A DNA stretch of 64,000 bases from JBMYRH01 sp049602155 (GTDB lineage Bacteria; Myxococcota_A; UBA9042; PHBI01; JBMYRH01): the NCBI GenBank assembly GCA_049602155.1, contig JBMYRH010000009.1, positions 1 to 64,000 of the forward strand, given 5' to 3'. The translations under genes and the position numbers were made by a program. Below, piece after piece: positions 8,017 through 15,525 of this stretch (position 1 is its first letter; each line of letters starts with the position of its first letter). Under the pieces are notes generated by a model. The model was not told where the DNA came from. It searched no databases and worked only from the letters and a program-made list of their open reading frames with translations.

Positions 8017-9447
8017 ATGTCTAAGGACGGCAAAAGAAAGATCCTTCGCGTCGGCATTATCCAGTCTGGCCGGATCGTCGAAGAACGCCTCATTCGAAAG
8101 CGTGAAGACGTCAGTATTGGTCAGGCGTCCAAGAATACCTTCATCCTGCCGGCTAGCCATTTGCCCAAGAGCTTTACCCTCTTCGAAGGCAAGGGCGGCG
8201 GTTATCACCTGATCTTCGACGACTCTATGGAGGGTCGCGTCTCTATCGGTGATGAGGTCCTCGACCTCAAGTCGTTGGGCAAGTCAGGGAACGTGAAGCG
8301 CCGCGGTGGTCGCTACACTGTGGAACTCGACGAGCGCTCCCGCGGCAAGATTGTGGTGGCGGAGTTCACGCTCCTCTTCCAGTTCATTGACGCGCCACCC
8401 GTGCTGCCAAAGCCGCAGCTGCCCGCAGCTGCCCGCGGCGCGAACATCGACTGGCTCTTCGTGAACATCTTGATCGTCACGGGCCTCATCCTGGGTGGTG
8501 GTGGTTCTGGACTGGACTTCTGGTGGCGCGACACCGGCCAGTACATGCAGGTCGAGTTTGGAAAGAAAACCCGCGCTTACGAGATGCTCAAGGCCGAGGT
8601 CCTGCAAGAGAAAGAGAAAGAGAAAGAGGACGAGCCGGAGCCTGAGGAAGAGGAAGAGGAAGAATCAGAAGAGGCCGTCGAAGAGGTCGTGGAGCCAGAG
8701 CCAGAGAAGAAGGTCAAGCCCAAGCGGGCGAAGCCGACCCCCAAGCCCGTCAAGGACGAGGGGGCAGCGCCGGCGCGAAAGACGAACCGCTCAAAAGGCG
8801 AGGTCCTTGAGAGCGTAAAGAAGAAGACGGTCCTTCACACCCTCGGCGCCATGGGCGGCGAAGGTGGTGGTTTGGCTGCATCGTTGGCGGGTGGCTTGGG
8901 TAACAGCAAGCTTGATGCCGCCTTTAACAACTCCGATGGCGGCGTGACTGGCGCCACCGCAGGGATGCGGAAAGAGTTCGAAGGGCAACCTGTCGCAGTC
9001 AAGTCCGGCCAAGCAGGCTATAAGGGCTTGGGTAAGGGTGTCGCTGGTGGTCGTATTAAGACCGCGAAGGCCAAGACGACGGCGAAGGAAGCGAGCGGTG
9101 GCGAGGTCAAGATCCGTGGCCGCGCACGCGTCGGTAGCCTTGGCAGTGGCAAAGGCGGCCAGATCGATAAGAAGGCCGTAAGCCGCGTCCTACGGCGTCG
9201 CTCTGGTGCCGTGAAGCGCTGCTACGAAAAGGCACTTAAACGGAACGAGGGCGTCAACGGAAAGCTGGTCGTCAAGTTCCAGATTGGCAGTGCCGGTCGT
9301 ATTACTCGAATCAAGGTCGTCAAGAACGGGACCGGTGACTCGGGTGTCGCGAGCTGCATTACCAGTGCAATGAAGGGCTGGCGTTTCCCGATCCCAGAGG
9401 GGGGACCGGTGACGTTCTCCTTCCCATTCATCCTGTCGAAGGGGTAG
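8017..9447 (+). CDS. FHA-like / single-TM / AgmX-PglI C-terminal domain protein (GltG/TonB-like)
   Basis: ATG at 8017 (476 residues) is preferred: AAGGGAAG lies a few bases before it. An in-frame GTG at 7990 would add nine residues. Residues 5-120 look like a forkhead-associated or related beta-sandwich (VSIGQASKNTFIL, GGYHLIF, GRVSIGDEVL). A membrane helix spans 145-163, followed by a Glu-rich and then Lys/Pro-rich periplasmic spacer and Gly-rich stretches. The last about 90 residues match the AgmX/PglI C-terminal domain, with the helix VSRVLRRRSGAVKRCYEKAL, the GKLVVKFQIG strand and a second Cys (GVASCITSAM). This order is that of GltG-type TonB-like proteins of the myxobacterial Glt complex, which carry motor force to the outer membrane. 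Intact and full length. Confidence 0.85.
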   Translation: MSKDGKRKILRVGIIQSGRIVEERLIRKREDVSIGQASKNTFILPASHLPKSFTLFEGKGGGYHLIFDDSMEGRVSIGDEVLDLKSLGKSGNVKRRGGRYTVELDERSRGKIVVAEFTLLFQFIDAPPVLPKPQLPAAARGANIDWLFVNILIVTGLILGGGGSGLDFWWRDTGQYMQVEFGKKTRAYEMLKAEVLQEKEKEKEDEPEPEEEEEEESEEAVEEVVEPEPEKKVKPKRAKPTPKPVKDEGAAPARKTNRSKGEVLESVKKKTVLHTLGAMGGEGGGLAASLAGGLGNSKLDAAFNNSDGGVTGATAGMRKEFEGQPVAVKSGQAGYKGLGKGVAGGRIKTAKAKTTAKEASGGEVKIRGRARVGSLGSGKGGQIDKKAVSRVLRRRSGAVKRCYEKALKRNEGVNGKLVVKFQIGSAGRITRIKVVKNGTGDSGVASCITSAMKGWRFPIPEGGPVTFSFPFILSKG

Positions 9448-9524
9448 AAAACCGTCTTCTTGGTGGCGTGTCACGATCTACGGGACATGCGGTTCAAGAC
9501 GGGTTAATCTCCTGCGGTCGATTT

Positions 9525-9538
9525 TCTTTGATCAAAGA
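9525..9538. promoter_or_regulatory. Perfect 14-bp palindrome upstream of the export-operon promoter
   Basis: TCTTTGATCAAAGA is self-complementary over 14 bp and sits about 65 bp upstream of the -35 box at 9605. It could be an operator for a dimeric regulator. It could also be the base of a weak terminator for the preceding gene, but no T-run follows. Confidence 0.4.
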
Positions 9539-9604
9539 CACTCGAGAGAGACACCTAGAACTGCGTGTGTGACCCACGGATGTGCGAACAGTACATCGGC
9601 GTGG

Positions 9605-9634
9605 TTGACACGTTAGAACAGCCGTTCATATAGT
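9605..9634 (+). promoter_or_regulatory. Sigma-70-type promoter
   Basis: TTGACA at 9605-9610 and TATAGT at 9629-9634 are separated by 18 bp. Transcription would begin near 9641. That leaves the ATG at 9656 with almost no leader and supports the second ATG at 9680, which has GGAAG upstream, as the start of the following gene. It separates the export genes from the TolQ/R cluster. Confidence 0.6.
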
Positions 9635-9679
9635 CGGTTATTAAGTGATTTTCTGATGAACTCACACGGAAGTTCCATC

Positions 9680-10246
9680 ATGCCAAGGCGTATTACAGCA
9701 TTCGTGAGCGCAATGGGGCTGTTAGCCCTTTGTCTGCTCATACCCAGCCAAGCTCCCGCTGAGCCGGCAGGTCCTGATCCGTCCGCGCTGGGAATTGAAG
9801 AGATGGAGAAGACTGCGCGCGAGCAGGTTCGTAAAATGGAGGAGATGCTGGCCTCCAGCTTCAAGCTCCTGGAGCAAGCAATCAGCACGAGTGATGTCGC
9901 TTCTACTGCGATCCGGAACGAAGCGATCACGGCGATGAAGGGGCTCGTGAAGCTCAGCGAAGAGAACTACATGATGCTGCAGCAGAAGAAGGCGGAGCAG
10001 GATCGTGACGGCGTTGAGCATGAATACGTCAAGATCTCGATCGCGGCTGCGAAGGTCGCCGAACTCTATGCCCAAGTCCGTACGGCTAGCGGCATTGATG
10101 TAGACCTCGAAGATACGCGAGTTGAGAGGACGCTGGATATCGAAAGTGCACTACCTATGGACATGGGCAACGTTTCGTCTGCGGACGTTTCCGACAGCTT
10201 AGACGTCCTGCCGGACCCCCCTTCTCATGCGAGTCCGTTTATCTAG
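9680..10246 (+). CDS. Secreted protein of unknown function, linked to polysaccharide export genes
   Basis: 188 residues from ATG 9680, chosen because GGAAG precedes it, the promoter at 9605-9634 starts RNA just upstream, and the protein then begins directly with a signal peptide (MPRRITAFVSAMGLLALCLL, cleavage near APAEP at 27). The mature part is helical and charged, with a possible coiled coil about 35-140 (EEMEKTAREQVRKMEEML), then a disordered Asp/Pro/Ser tail. I recognise no family. It is the first gene of a short run with a beta-barrel and an OPX protein, so a periplasmic or outer-membrane accessory role in polymer export is the best inference. Confidence 0.75.
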   Translation: MPRRITAFVSAMGLLALCLLIPSQAPAEPAGPDPSALGIEEMEKTAREQVRKMEEMLASSFKLLEQAISTSDVASTAIRNEAITAMKGLVKLSEENYMMLQQKKAEQDRDGVEHEYVKISIAAAKVAELYAQVRTASGIDVDLEDTRVERTLDIESALPMDMGNVSSADVSDSLDVLPDPPSHASPFI

Positions 10247-10280
10247 GTTTGCCTGAATGTGAAATTCGGGTTATGCGCGG

Positions 10281-10303
10281 GCTCCGTCTGGTGAAGACGG
10301 AGC
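10281..10303 (+). promoter_or_regulatory. Hairpin in the leader of the beta-barrel gene
   Basis: GCTCCGTC (10281-10288) and GACGGAGC (10296-10303) form a perfect 8-bp stem with a 7-nt loop. AAGGGAAG, the likely ribosome-binding site, follows at 10311-10318 with no T-run between, so this is more likely an RNA-stability or translation element than a terminator. Confidence 0.45.
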
Positions 10304-10328
10304 AACGAACAAAGGGAAGTGGCTGAAC

Positions 10329-11825
10329 GTGTTGATGGTGCGTGAATCGAGACTCTGGATGCTCGTCGTAGGGGTGGTGGCGCTTTTAGCCATGCCGTCG
10401 TACGCCAAGGCACCCGGTCCTGATCCGACGCTGGTCAATCCGATTGGGCTCGGCTCGAATTACACTGGTCCTGTGCGGGCGGGTCTTGGGATTACCCATA
10501 CAGACACCCTGTACGGTATCTCGGCGGGTGACTTTGTTATTCAGCCTCGCTTCTTGATGGAGACGGAGCTCACCTCGAACTTTTTCAAGGTCGACACTCG
10601 GAATGTCGATACAGAGGAGACGTTGGCCTTCAGTCTCCACCTGCGCCCAGGCGTCGGGATCTCGAATCCGAACGCGTCGTCCGTGAAGTTGAACTTCTCT
10701 ACAGACCTAGATGTGCTGGTCCCGCTGAGTGGTGAAGAGGCGGTCACGGATCAAACCAATGTGGGTGTAGAGGCGCGCGCTGCCGTGACCTTTACCCTGA
10801 AGCGCTTGATGAGCTTCACGCTGAAGGAGAACTTCTGGCGGGATCTCTTGGTCCGTCCGCTGTCCGCGGGGGGCGGCGAGTCTCACCGAAACCGAAACTC
10901 CGTCGGCCTCGATATGACCTTCCACCCAGGCGGTGGAGCGCTGGTGTTTGAACTCGGGTACGATTGGGATATCGTCCTCTATGACTCACTCATCCAGCTT
11001 GATGACAATCAGCACAAGCTTCGGTTTTTGACGTCGTGGCGTTTCTTGCCGCTCAACTACGCATTCCTTGAGGCCTCGGTCGCGATCCAGTCGTACCTTG
11101 AGGACCGCACTACCGAGGAGGCTCAGACTATCGGCAACCGCGTGGCGGGTATGCCCCTGCGAGTCTATGGTGGGTTCTCCGGCTATTTGACCGATCGAAT
11201 CGCCGTCATGCTCCGAGTGGGTTACGGCAACACACTGCTTGATTCAGGTGATGACTTCTCTAGTTTCATCGGTGACATGCGCGTGAGCTTCCGGTTTAGC
11301 CCTCGAACGGCCCTGCACGTCGGTGGTGGTCGCAGCTTCAGCTTGGCGGGCCTCGGCGGCTTCCTAGACACGACCGGTGCCTACGTATCCTTCGAGCAGA
11401 GCCTGGCAGACCTTGTCTTGCTCCACGCCGATGTGGGCTTCGACTATCAGATTTATGGTGATTGGTCTCCAGCCAACAGCACGACAGAGAATACGACGGG
11501 TCCGGCCTATGAGACCTGCGCTCGAGCAGTACTCGAGGGCAGTGATGCCGGAGGGTTCACCCTCGCTGACTGTGATACTAAGACCGCGCTTGCGCGCCAA
11601 GACTACGTGTTCAAGGCGGGCCTGTTGGCTGACTTTGAGATCTCGCGCGTCTTCGGGTTGTCATTGGGCTACCGCTTTCACATGGACATGACCGACTTCG
11701 GTGTGGAGTCGATCACGTTCCAGAACTTCGGTGGTGGCATCGTGGACACGGTCTCGGGACCCGAGACGGTCTTCCAAGGTTACACAGACCACCGTGTCTT
11801 CCTGTCTTTGAACCTGCGCTACTGA
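10329..11825 (+). CDS. Outer-membrane beta-barrel protein, candidate Wzp-type polysaccharide porin
   Basis: 498 residues from GTG 10329; an in-frame ATG at 10335 is an equal choice. A signal peptide ends near residue 27 (SYAKA). The rest alternates hydrophobic and polar residues with many aromatic/Gly strands of beta-barrel type and ends in FLSLNLRY, a C-terminal aromatic of the kind recognised by the Bam machinery. The OPX gene follows 10 bp later. In myxobacteria, short OPX proteins that lack their own outer-membrane helix work with separate beta-barrel porins (Wzp proteins); this adjacent pair fits that arrangement. No residue-level proof of substrate. A pilus-independent general porin is the main alternative. 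Confidence 0.75.
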   Translation: MLMVRESRLWMLVVGVVALLAMPSYAKAPGPDPTLVNPIGLGSNYTGPVRAGLGITHTDTLYGISAGDFVIQPRFLMETELTSNFFKVDTRNVDTEETLAFSLHLRPGVGISNPNASSVKLNFSTDLDVLVPLSGEEAVTDQTNVGVEARAAVTFTLKRLMSFTLKENFWRDLLVRPLSAGGGESHRNRNSVGLDMTFHPGGGALVFELGYDWDIVLYDSLIQLDDNQHKLRFLTSWRFLPLNYAFLEASVAIQSYLEDRTTEEAQTIGNRVAGMPLRVYGGFSGYLTDRIAVMLRVGYGNTLLDSGDDFSSFIGDMRVSFRFSPRTALHVGGGRSFSLAGLGGFLDTTGAYVSFEQSLADLVLLHADVGFDYQIYGDWSPANSTTENTTGPAYETCARAVLEGSDAGGFTLADCDTKTALARQDYVFKAGLLADFEISRVFGLSLGYRFHMDMTDFGVESITFQNFGGGIVDTVSGPETVFQGYTDHRVFLSLNLRY

Positions 11826-11835
11826 GGTTCGTTTA

Positions 11836-12450
11836 GTGCGGTCAATCTGCCATGCCGCTATTGCCTTGGGGATAGCGCTGACAGGGGGCGTGTCGTGTGC
11901 TCCTACGGCGTCGACGACGGGTTACGCGCACTTGAACGGTAAGATTCAAGACCAGCTCAAGAACGTTGGTCTCGGCTCAGGGGACGTCTTTGAGGTGCGC
12001 GTCTACGGAGAGCCAACGCTTACGGGGCTATACAGGGTCGCCGAGGACGGTAGCATTGACTTTCCATTGGTCGGTCGCCTGGATGTCAGTGACCTCACGT
12101 CGCGTGAGATTAGCGAGGTCCTGACAGAGCGTCTGAAGGCAGGGTACTTGGTGTCGCCGTCCGTGTCGGTCTACGTCAAGGAGTACAATTCCCGGAAGAT
12201 CTTCGTCCTCGGTCAGGTGAACACCCCGGGAACCTTTCCATTTGAAGTTGAGATGAACGTGGTCGAAGCAGTCGCGCTCGCTGGGGGGTTTGCACCCACG
12301 GCGAATCACGATTTTGTAGTCGTGACACGTAAGGTCAACGGCGAAGAAACTCGCATCCCAGTGCCGGTTGGTTTGATTTCCAAGGGACTCGCGGCCAATC
12401 TTGAGTTACAATCCGGGGACATCGTATATGTTTCGGATACCCTTTTATAG
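11836..12450 (+). CDS. Minimal OPX (Wza-like) polysaccharide export lipoprotein
   Basis: 204 residues from GTG 11836. A short signal sequence ends at a lipobox-like GVSC (Cys21). Residues about 33-115 form the polysaccharide export (PES) domain (LGSGDVFEVRVYGEP, DGSIDFPLVGRL, VSPSVSVYVKEYNSRK), and 115-200 form one SLBB domain (FVLGQVNTPGTFPFE, ALAGGFAPTANHDF). The protein stops right after the SLBB domain and has no C-terminal amphipathic helix to cross the outer membrane as in E. coli Wza. It therefore falls in the short OPX class that should need a partner porin, here the beta-barrel encoded immediately upstream. No polymerase, flippase or glycosyltransferase is nearby. Confidence 0.88.
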   Translation: MRSICHAAIALGIALTGGVSCAPTASTTGYAHLNGKIQDQLKNVGLGSGDVFEVRVYGEPTLTGLYRVAEDGSIDFPLVGRLDVSDLTSREISEVLTERLKAGYLVSPSVSVYVKEYNSRKIFVLGQVNTPGTFPFEVEMNVVEAVALAGGFAPTANHDFVVVTRKVNGEETRIPVPVGLISKGLAANLELQSGDIVYVSDTLL

Positions 12451-12481
12451 ACGGCAGGTCTAGAACCTAAAAGGTAGTAAT

Positions 12482-12531
12482 CCTGGTGACTAAAGGGTCC
12501 AAGGACCGCTTTGTGGAGCCAGGTTTATTTT
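12482..12531 (+). terminator. Rho-independent terminator after the OPX gene
   Basis: An interrupted long hairpin has outer arms CCTGG (12482-12486) and CCAGG (12519-12523) and an inner stem of AAAG/CTTT and GGTCC/GGACC. TTTATTTT (12524-12531) follows. It lies between the OPX gene and the dnaK promoter, on the coding strand. Confidence 0.55.
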
Positions 12532-12533
12532 GA

Positions 12534-12560
12534 GTAATGTGTGAGTTCGTTGCGCATTAC
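12534..12560. promoter_or_regulatory. Inverted repeat over the dnaK -35 region
   Basis: GTAATG at 12534-12539 and CATTAC at 12555-12560 form an inverted repeat; seven of eight bases match if it is extended one step inward. The right arm overlaps the -35 hexamer, so a bound protein could block the promoter. It is not a CIRCE element (TTAGCACTC-N9-GAGTGCTAA). Confidence 0.35.
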
Positions 12561-12579
12561 CTCAACCCAGAGATATATT
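12550..12579 (+). promoter_or_regulatory. Promoter of the dnaK-dnaJ-lipoprotein-thiL unit
   Basis: TTGCGC (12550-12555) and TATATT (12574-12579) with an 18-bp spacer give a plausible vegetative promoter 36 bp before the dnaK ATG. GGAGG precedes the start codon. It does not resemble a sigma-32 heat-shock promoter. Confidence 0.5.
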
Positions 12580-12614
12580 ACTTCTGTTAACTTGTTGCGG
12601 AACCTGGAGGCGGC

Positions 12615-14423
12615 ATGGGCAGGGTCATTGGAATCGACCTTGGAACCACGAACTCGTGCGTTGTTGTGATGGAGGCTGGTAACCCCGTGGTTATCCCGAA
12701 CTCCGAGGGCAGCCGTACGACGCCGTCGGTCATCGCCTTTACGGAGGAAGATGAGCGGTTAGTGGGGCATGTCGCGAAGCGACAGGCCATTACGAACCCG
12801 ACGAACACGGTCTTTGCGATCAAGCGCTTGATGGGGCGTAAGTATAATTCTCCCGAAATTCAGGAGATTATGCATACGTTCCCGTACGAGGTAGCTGCAG
12901 CGCAGAACGGTGACGCGCACGTCAAGATCGGTGGAAGGCTCCACTCGCCCGCCGAGATGTCGTCCTACATTTTGAGCGAGCTCAAAGAGTTCGCCGAGGA
13001 TTACCTCGGTGAGCCGGTAGAGGACGTGGTTATCACGTGCCCCGCTTACTTCGACGATAGTCAACGGCAAGCGACCCGAGATGCAGGGCGTATCGCGGGG
13101 CTGAACGTGCTCCGTATCATCAACGAGCCCACCGCAGCAGCGCTTGCCTATGGTTTGAACCGTCACTCTCAGGGACGCGTCGCGGTGTACGACCTCGGCG
13201 GTGGTACCTTCGATATCTCAATCCTCGAGGTTGGCAAGGGCGTCTTCCAAGTGAAGTCGACCCATGGCGATACCTTCTTGGGCGGCGAGGATATCGACCT
13301 CTTGGTTATTGAGGAGATCGCTAAGCGCTTCACGCAAGAGCATGGCGTGGATCTCATCCGTGACCCGATCGCACTGCAGCGCCTGAAAGAGGCTGCGGAG
13401 AAGGCTAAGATTGAGCTGTCGACTCTCGAGGAGACGGACATCAACCTACCCTTCATCTCCGCGGATGAGACGGGCCCGAAGCATCTCCACATGAGCTACA
13501 CGCGCCCTGAGCTGGTGCAAGTCACGGAGGAGCTGGTCAACCGGACCATCTTCCATTGCCAGCAAGCGCTTAATGACGCGAACTTCAACACGGACGACGT
13601 AGATGAAGTGATTTTGGTTGGCGGCATGACCAAGATGCCGATCGTGCAGAAGCACATCTACGAGTTCTTCCGTCGCAGCCCTAACAAGGGTGTTAGCCCG
13701 GATGAAGCGGTAGCGATCGGTGCAGCCATCCAGGGTGGTATTATTCGAGGTGATGTCCAAGACGTCTTGCTCCTCGACGTGATCCCGCTCTCCCTGGGCA
13801 TCGAGACACAGGGCGGCATCTTCACCAAGTTGATCGAGCGGAACCGAACGATCCCTACCTCGTGTACAGAGGTGTTCACCACGGCCGAGGATTACCAGCC
13901 TCTCGTAAACATTCACGTGCTTCAGGGCGAACGTCCGATGGCCCGTGATAACAAGAGCCTGGCGCGGTTCGAGTTGCTCGGGATCCCTCCGGCGCGCCGC
14001 GGTGTGCCGAAGATTGAGGTGACCTTCGAGGTCGACGCCAACGGCATCCTCTCGGTGACCGCACGCGATTTGGGTACGAACAATGAGCGACAAGTTCGCA
14101 TTCGTCCGACTTCCGGTCTGACCGAGCGTGACATCGAGCGCATTATGGCGGAGTCGGACGCGAACCGTCAGGCTGACGTCGGCCGCAAAGAGGTCGCGAA
14201 GCTCAAGAACAAGGCAAACGGCCTCATCTACACGACTCAACGGAGTATCGGTGAGCTCGGGAGCTACCTCACGGACGACGAGGCGAAGCAGATTCGCCGT
14301 GACTTGGACCGGTGCAAGAAGGCACTGGAGACAGATAACGTCGACGTGATTGCCGCCGCTTTGGAGCAGCTTGAGCATTCGTCGTATCGAATCGCTGAGG
14401 TCATGTACAAGGACGTTGGCTGA
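12615..14423 (+). CDS. dnaK: DnaK-family (Hsp70) chaperone lacking the C-terminal tail
   Basis: 602 residues with all Hsp70 ATPase motifs: phosphate 1 IGIDLGTTNSCV, phosphate 2 VYDLGGGTFDISILE, adenosine motif EVILVGGMTKMP, and the linker LLLDVIPLSLGIET. A substrate-binding domain (TSCTEVFTTAEDYQP, VDANGILSVTARD) and a short lid follow. Housekeeping DnaK is about 630-640 residues with a disordered Gly-rich tail ending near an EEV motif; this one stops at YKDVG after the lid helices. It is therefore probably a dedicated paralog, of the kind Myxococcus uses in extracellular polysaccharide production (SglK), rather than the heat-shock copy. No CIRCE or grpE is nearby. A DnaJ gene overlaps its stop. 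Confidence 0.93.
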   Translation: MGRVIGIDLGTTNSCVVVMEAGNPVVIPNSEGSRTTPSVIAFTEEDERLVGHVAKRQAITNPTNTVFAIKRLMGRKYNSPEIQEIMHTFPYEVAAAQNGDAHVKIGGRLHSPAEMSSYILSELKEFAEDYLGEPVEDVVITCPAYFDDSQRQATRDAGRIAGLNVLRIINEPTAAALAYGLNRHSQGRVAVYDLGGGTFDISILEVGKGVFQVKSTHGDTFLGGEDIDLLVIEEIAKRFTQEHGVDLIRDPIALQRLKEAAEKAKIELSTLEETDINLPFISADETGPKHLHMSYTRPELVQVTEELVNRTIFHCQQALNDANFNTDDVDEVILVGGMTKMPIVQKHIYEFFRRSPNKGVSPDEAVAIGAAIQGGIIRGDVQDVLLLDVIPLSLGIETQGGIFTKLIERNRTIPTSCTEVFTTAEDYQPLVNIHVLQGERPMARDNKSLARFELLGIPPARRGVPKIEVTFEVDANGILSVTARDLGTNNERQVRIRPTSGLTERDIERIMAESDANRQADVGRKEVAKLKNKANGLIYTTQRSIGELGSYLTDDEAKQIRRDLDRCKKALETDNVDVIAAALEQLEHSSYRIAEVMYKDVG

Positions 14424-15525
14424 GCGACCGGATTACTATGCCGTACTCGGTGTCCCACGCGACGCAACCGAGTTGGCTATCCGTGCTGCCTATCGCCGAT
14501 TGGTGTTGACCCACCATCCGGATCGTCACCCCGATGATCCGGATGCAACGCTGCGCCTTCGGAACTTGGTTCAGGCTTACGAGGTCCTTGGCGATGAGGG
14601 TGCGCGTAGTGCGTATGATGCAGGGGCCGTCGATTCGCCGCTAATTCAGCCCGTCGGGCCGCTCGAGGAGGTGCTTGGGCGTGTCGTTGACGCGTTCGTG
14701 GAGCGCCGTGATGCACGCGCAGAGTCGGGTCGCGATCATCAATACCGCCTGACTTTGACCCTTGAACAGGCCGCTCGCGGTTGCGCTCAGGCGCTTGAAC
14801 TTCCGAAGACTATTGAGTGTATCCGATGTGAAGGCCGTGGGTTTCCGCTCGAGGTCTTCCCCAAGGTATGCCAAGCCTGTCAGGGTGGCGGAGCCATCGA
14901 GCATCGGCGACAACTCAGGCGTGTCCTTGAGAATTGCGCCGTGTGTGACGGTCAAGGTTACGTCGTCACGACGCCGTGTTCGTTGTGTGATGGGGCACGT
15001 GTCGTGGAAGAGCGTCGCTTCGTGACGATCGATGTGCCGCCCGGCGTGAAGAGCGGCTCCAAGCTTGTGGTCAAAGGCGCAGGGCAGCCTGGCCGAAAGG
15101 GGGGAGCCCCAGGAGACTGTTTCGTCGTCGTCACGGTGTCTGAGCACGCCGTGCTGAGGATCTCCGGGCAAGATGTGCGGATGAAGCGACCCGTGAGTGT
15201 ATTGCAGTCTTTGACGGGGGGCTGGCTGACGGTGCCCACGCTGGATGGCGTGCGTCGGCTCAAGTTGCCTAAGAACACCCGTGATAAGTCTGTCCTGCGG
15301 ATGGCAGGACTCGGCCTGGGAGGCGAAGGAGAGGGCCGAGGTGATCAATTGGTCACCATCGAAGTGGAGTATCCTGTATCTCTTGACGACGCGATGCTGG
15401 CGTCGTTGAAGGCCATGGATACGCATGGGGGGACGGAAGTCTTCCCCAAGACCAGCCGTTTCAATGAGAACTACCCCAAAGCTCACGGAGAAGCACCGTG
15501 TCCCGAAGAGGACTCGAACACATGA
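14416..15525 (+). CDS. dnaJ: DnaJ-family co-chaperone with zinc-finger domain
   Basis: Start TTG at 14416, overlapping the dnaK stop by 8 bp with AAGGA upstream, gives 369 residues; starting at 14350 would only add antisense-like sequence. The J domain is at 3-70 with HPD at 34-36. The usual Gly/Phe linker is missing and replaced by a short acidic segment (75-105). Eight cysteines in CxxC pairs at 135/138, 152/155, 174/177 and 188/191 form the zinc domain, though the fourth repeat (CSLCDGARV) has lost a glycine. The C-terminal substrate domain follows (IDVPPGVKSGSKLVVKGAG). It is a specific partner for the adjacent short DnaK. Confidence 0.92.
   Translation: MAERPDYYAVLGVPRDATELAIRAAYRRLVLTHHPDRHPDDPDATLRLRNLVQAYEVLGDEGARSAYDAGAVDSPLIQPVGPLEEVLGRVVDAFVERRDARAESGRDHQYRLTLTLEQAARGCAQALELPKTIECIRCEGRGFPLEVFPKVCQACQGGGAIEHRRQLRRVLENCAVCDGQGYVVTTPCSLCDGARVVEERRFVTIDVPPGVKSGSKLVVKGAGQPGRKGGAPGDCFVVVTVSEHAVLRISGQDVRMKRPVSVLQSLTGGWLTVPTLDGVRRLKLPKNTRDKSVLRMAGLGLGGEGEGRGDQLVTIEVEYPVSLDDAMLASLKAMDTHGGTEVFPKTSRFNENYPKAHGEAPCPEEDSNT

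Noticed and set aside
12451..12614. CIRCE or sigma-32 control of dnaK
   Set aside because: No TTAGCACTC-N9-GAGTGCTAA element and no heat-shock promoter pattern; only a sigma-70-like promoter and a different inverted repeat are seen.
13446..14378. 310-residue reverse-strand frame over dnaK
   Set aside because: Antisense frames over dnaK are a known artefact; the forward Hsp70 motifs are complete.
14350..14415. Extension of dnaJ to 14350
   Set aside because: The extra 22 residues lie inside dnaK in another frame, and the J domain starts at TTG 14416 with AAGGA.
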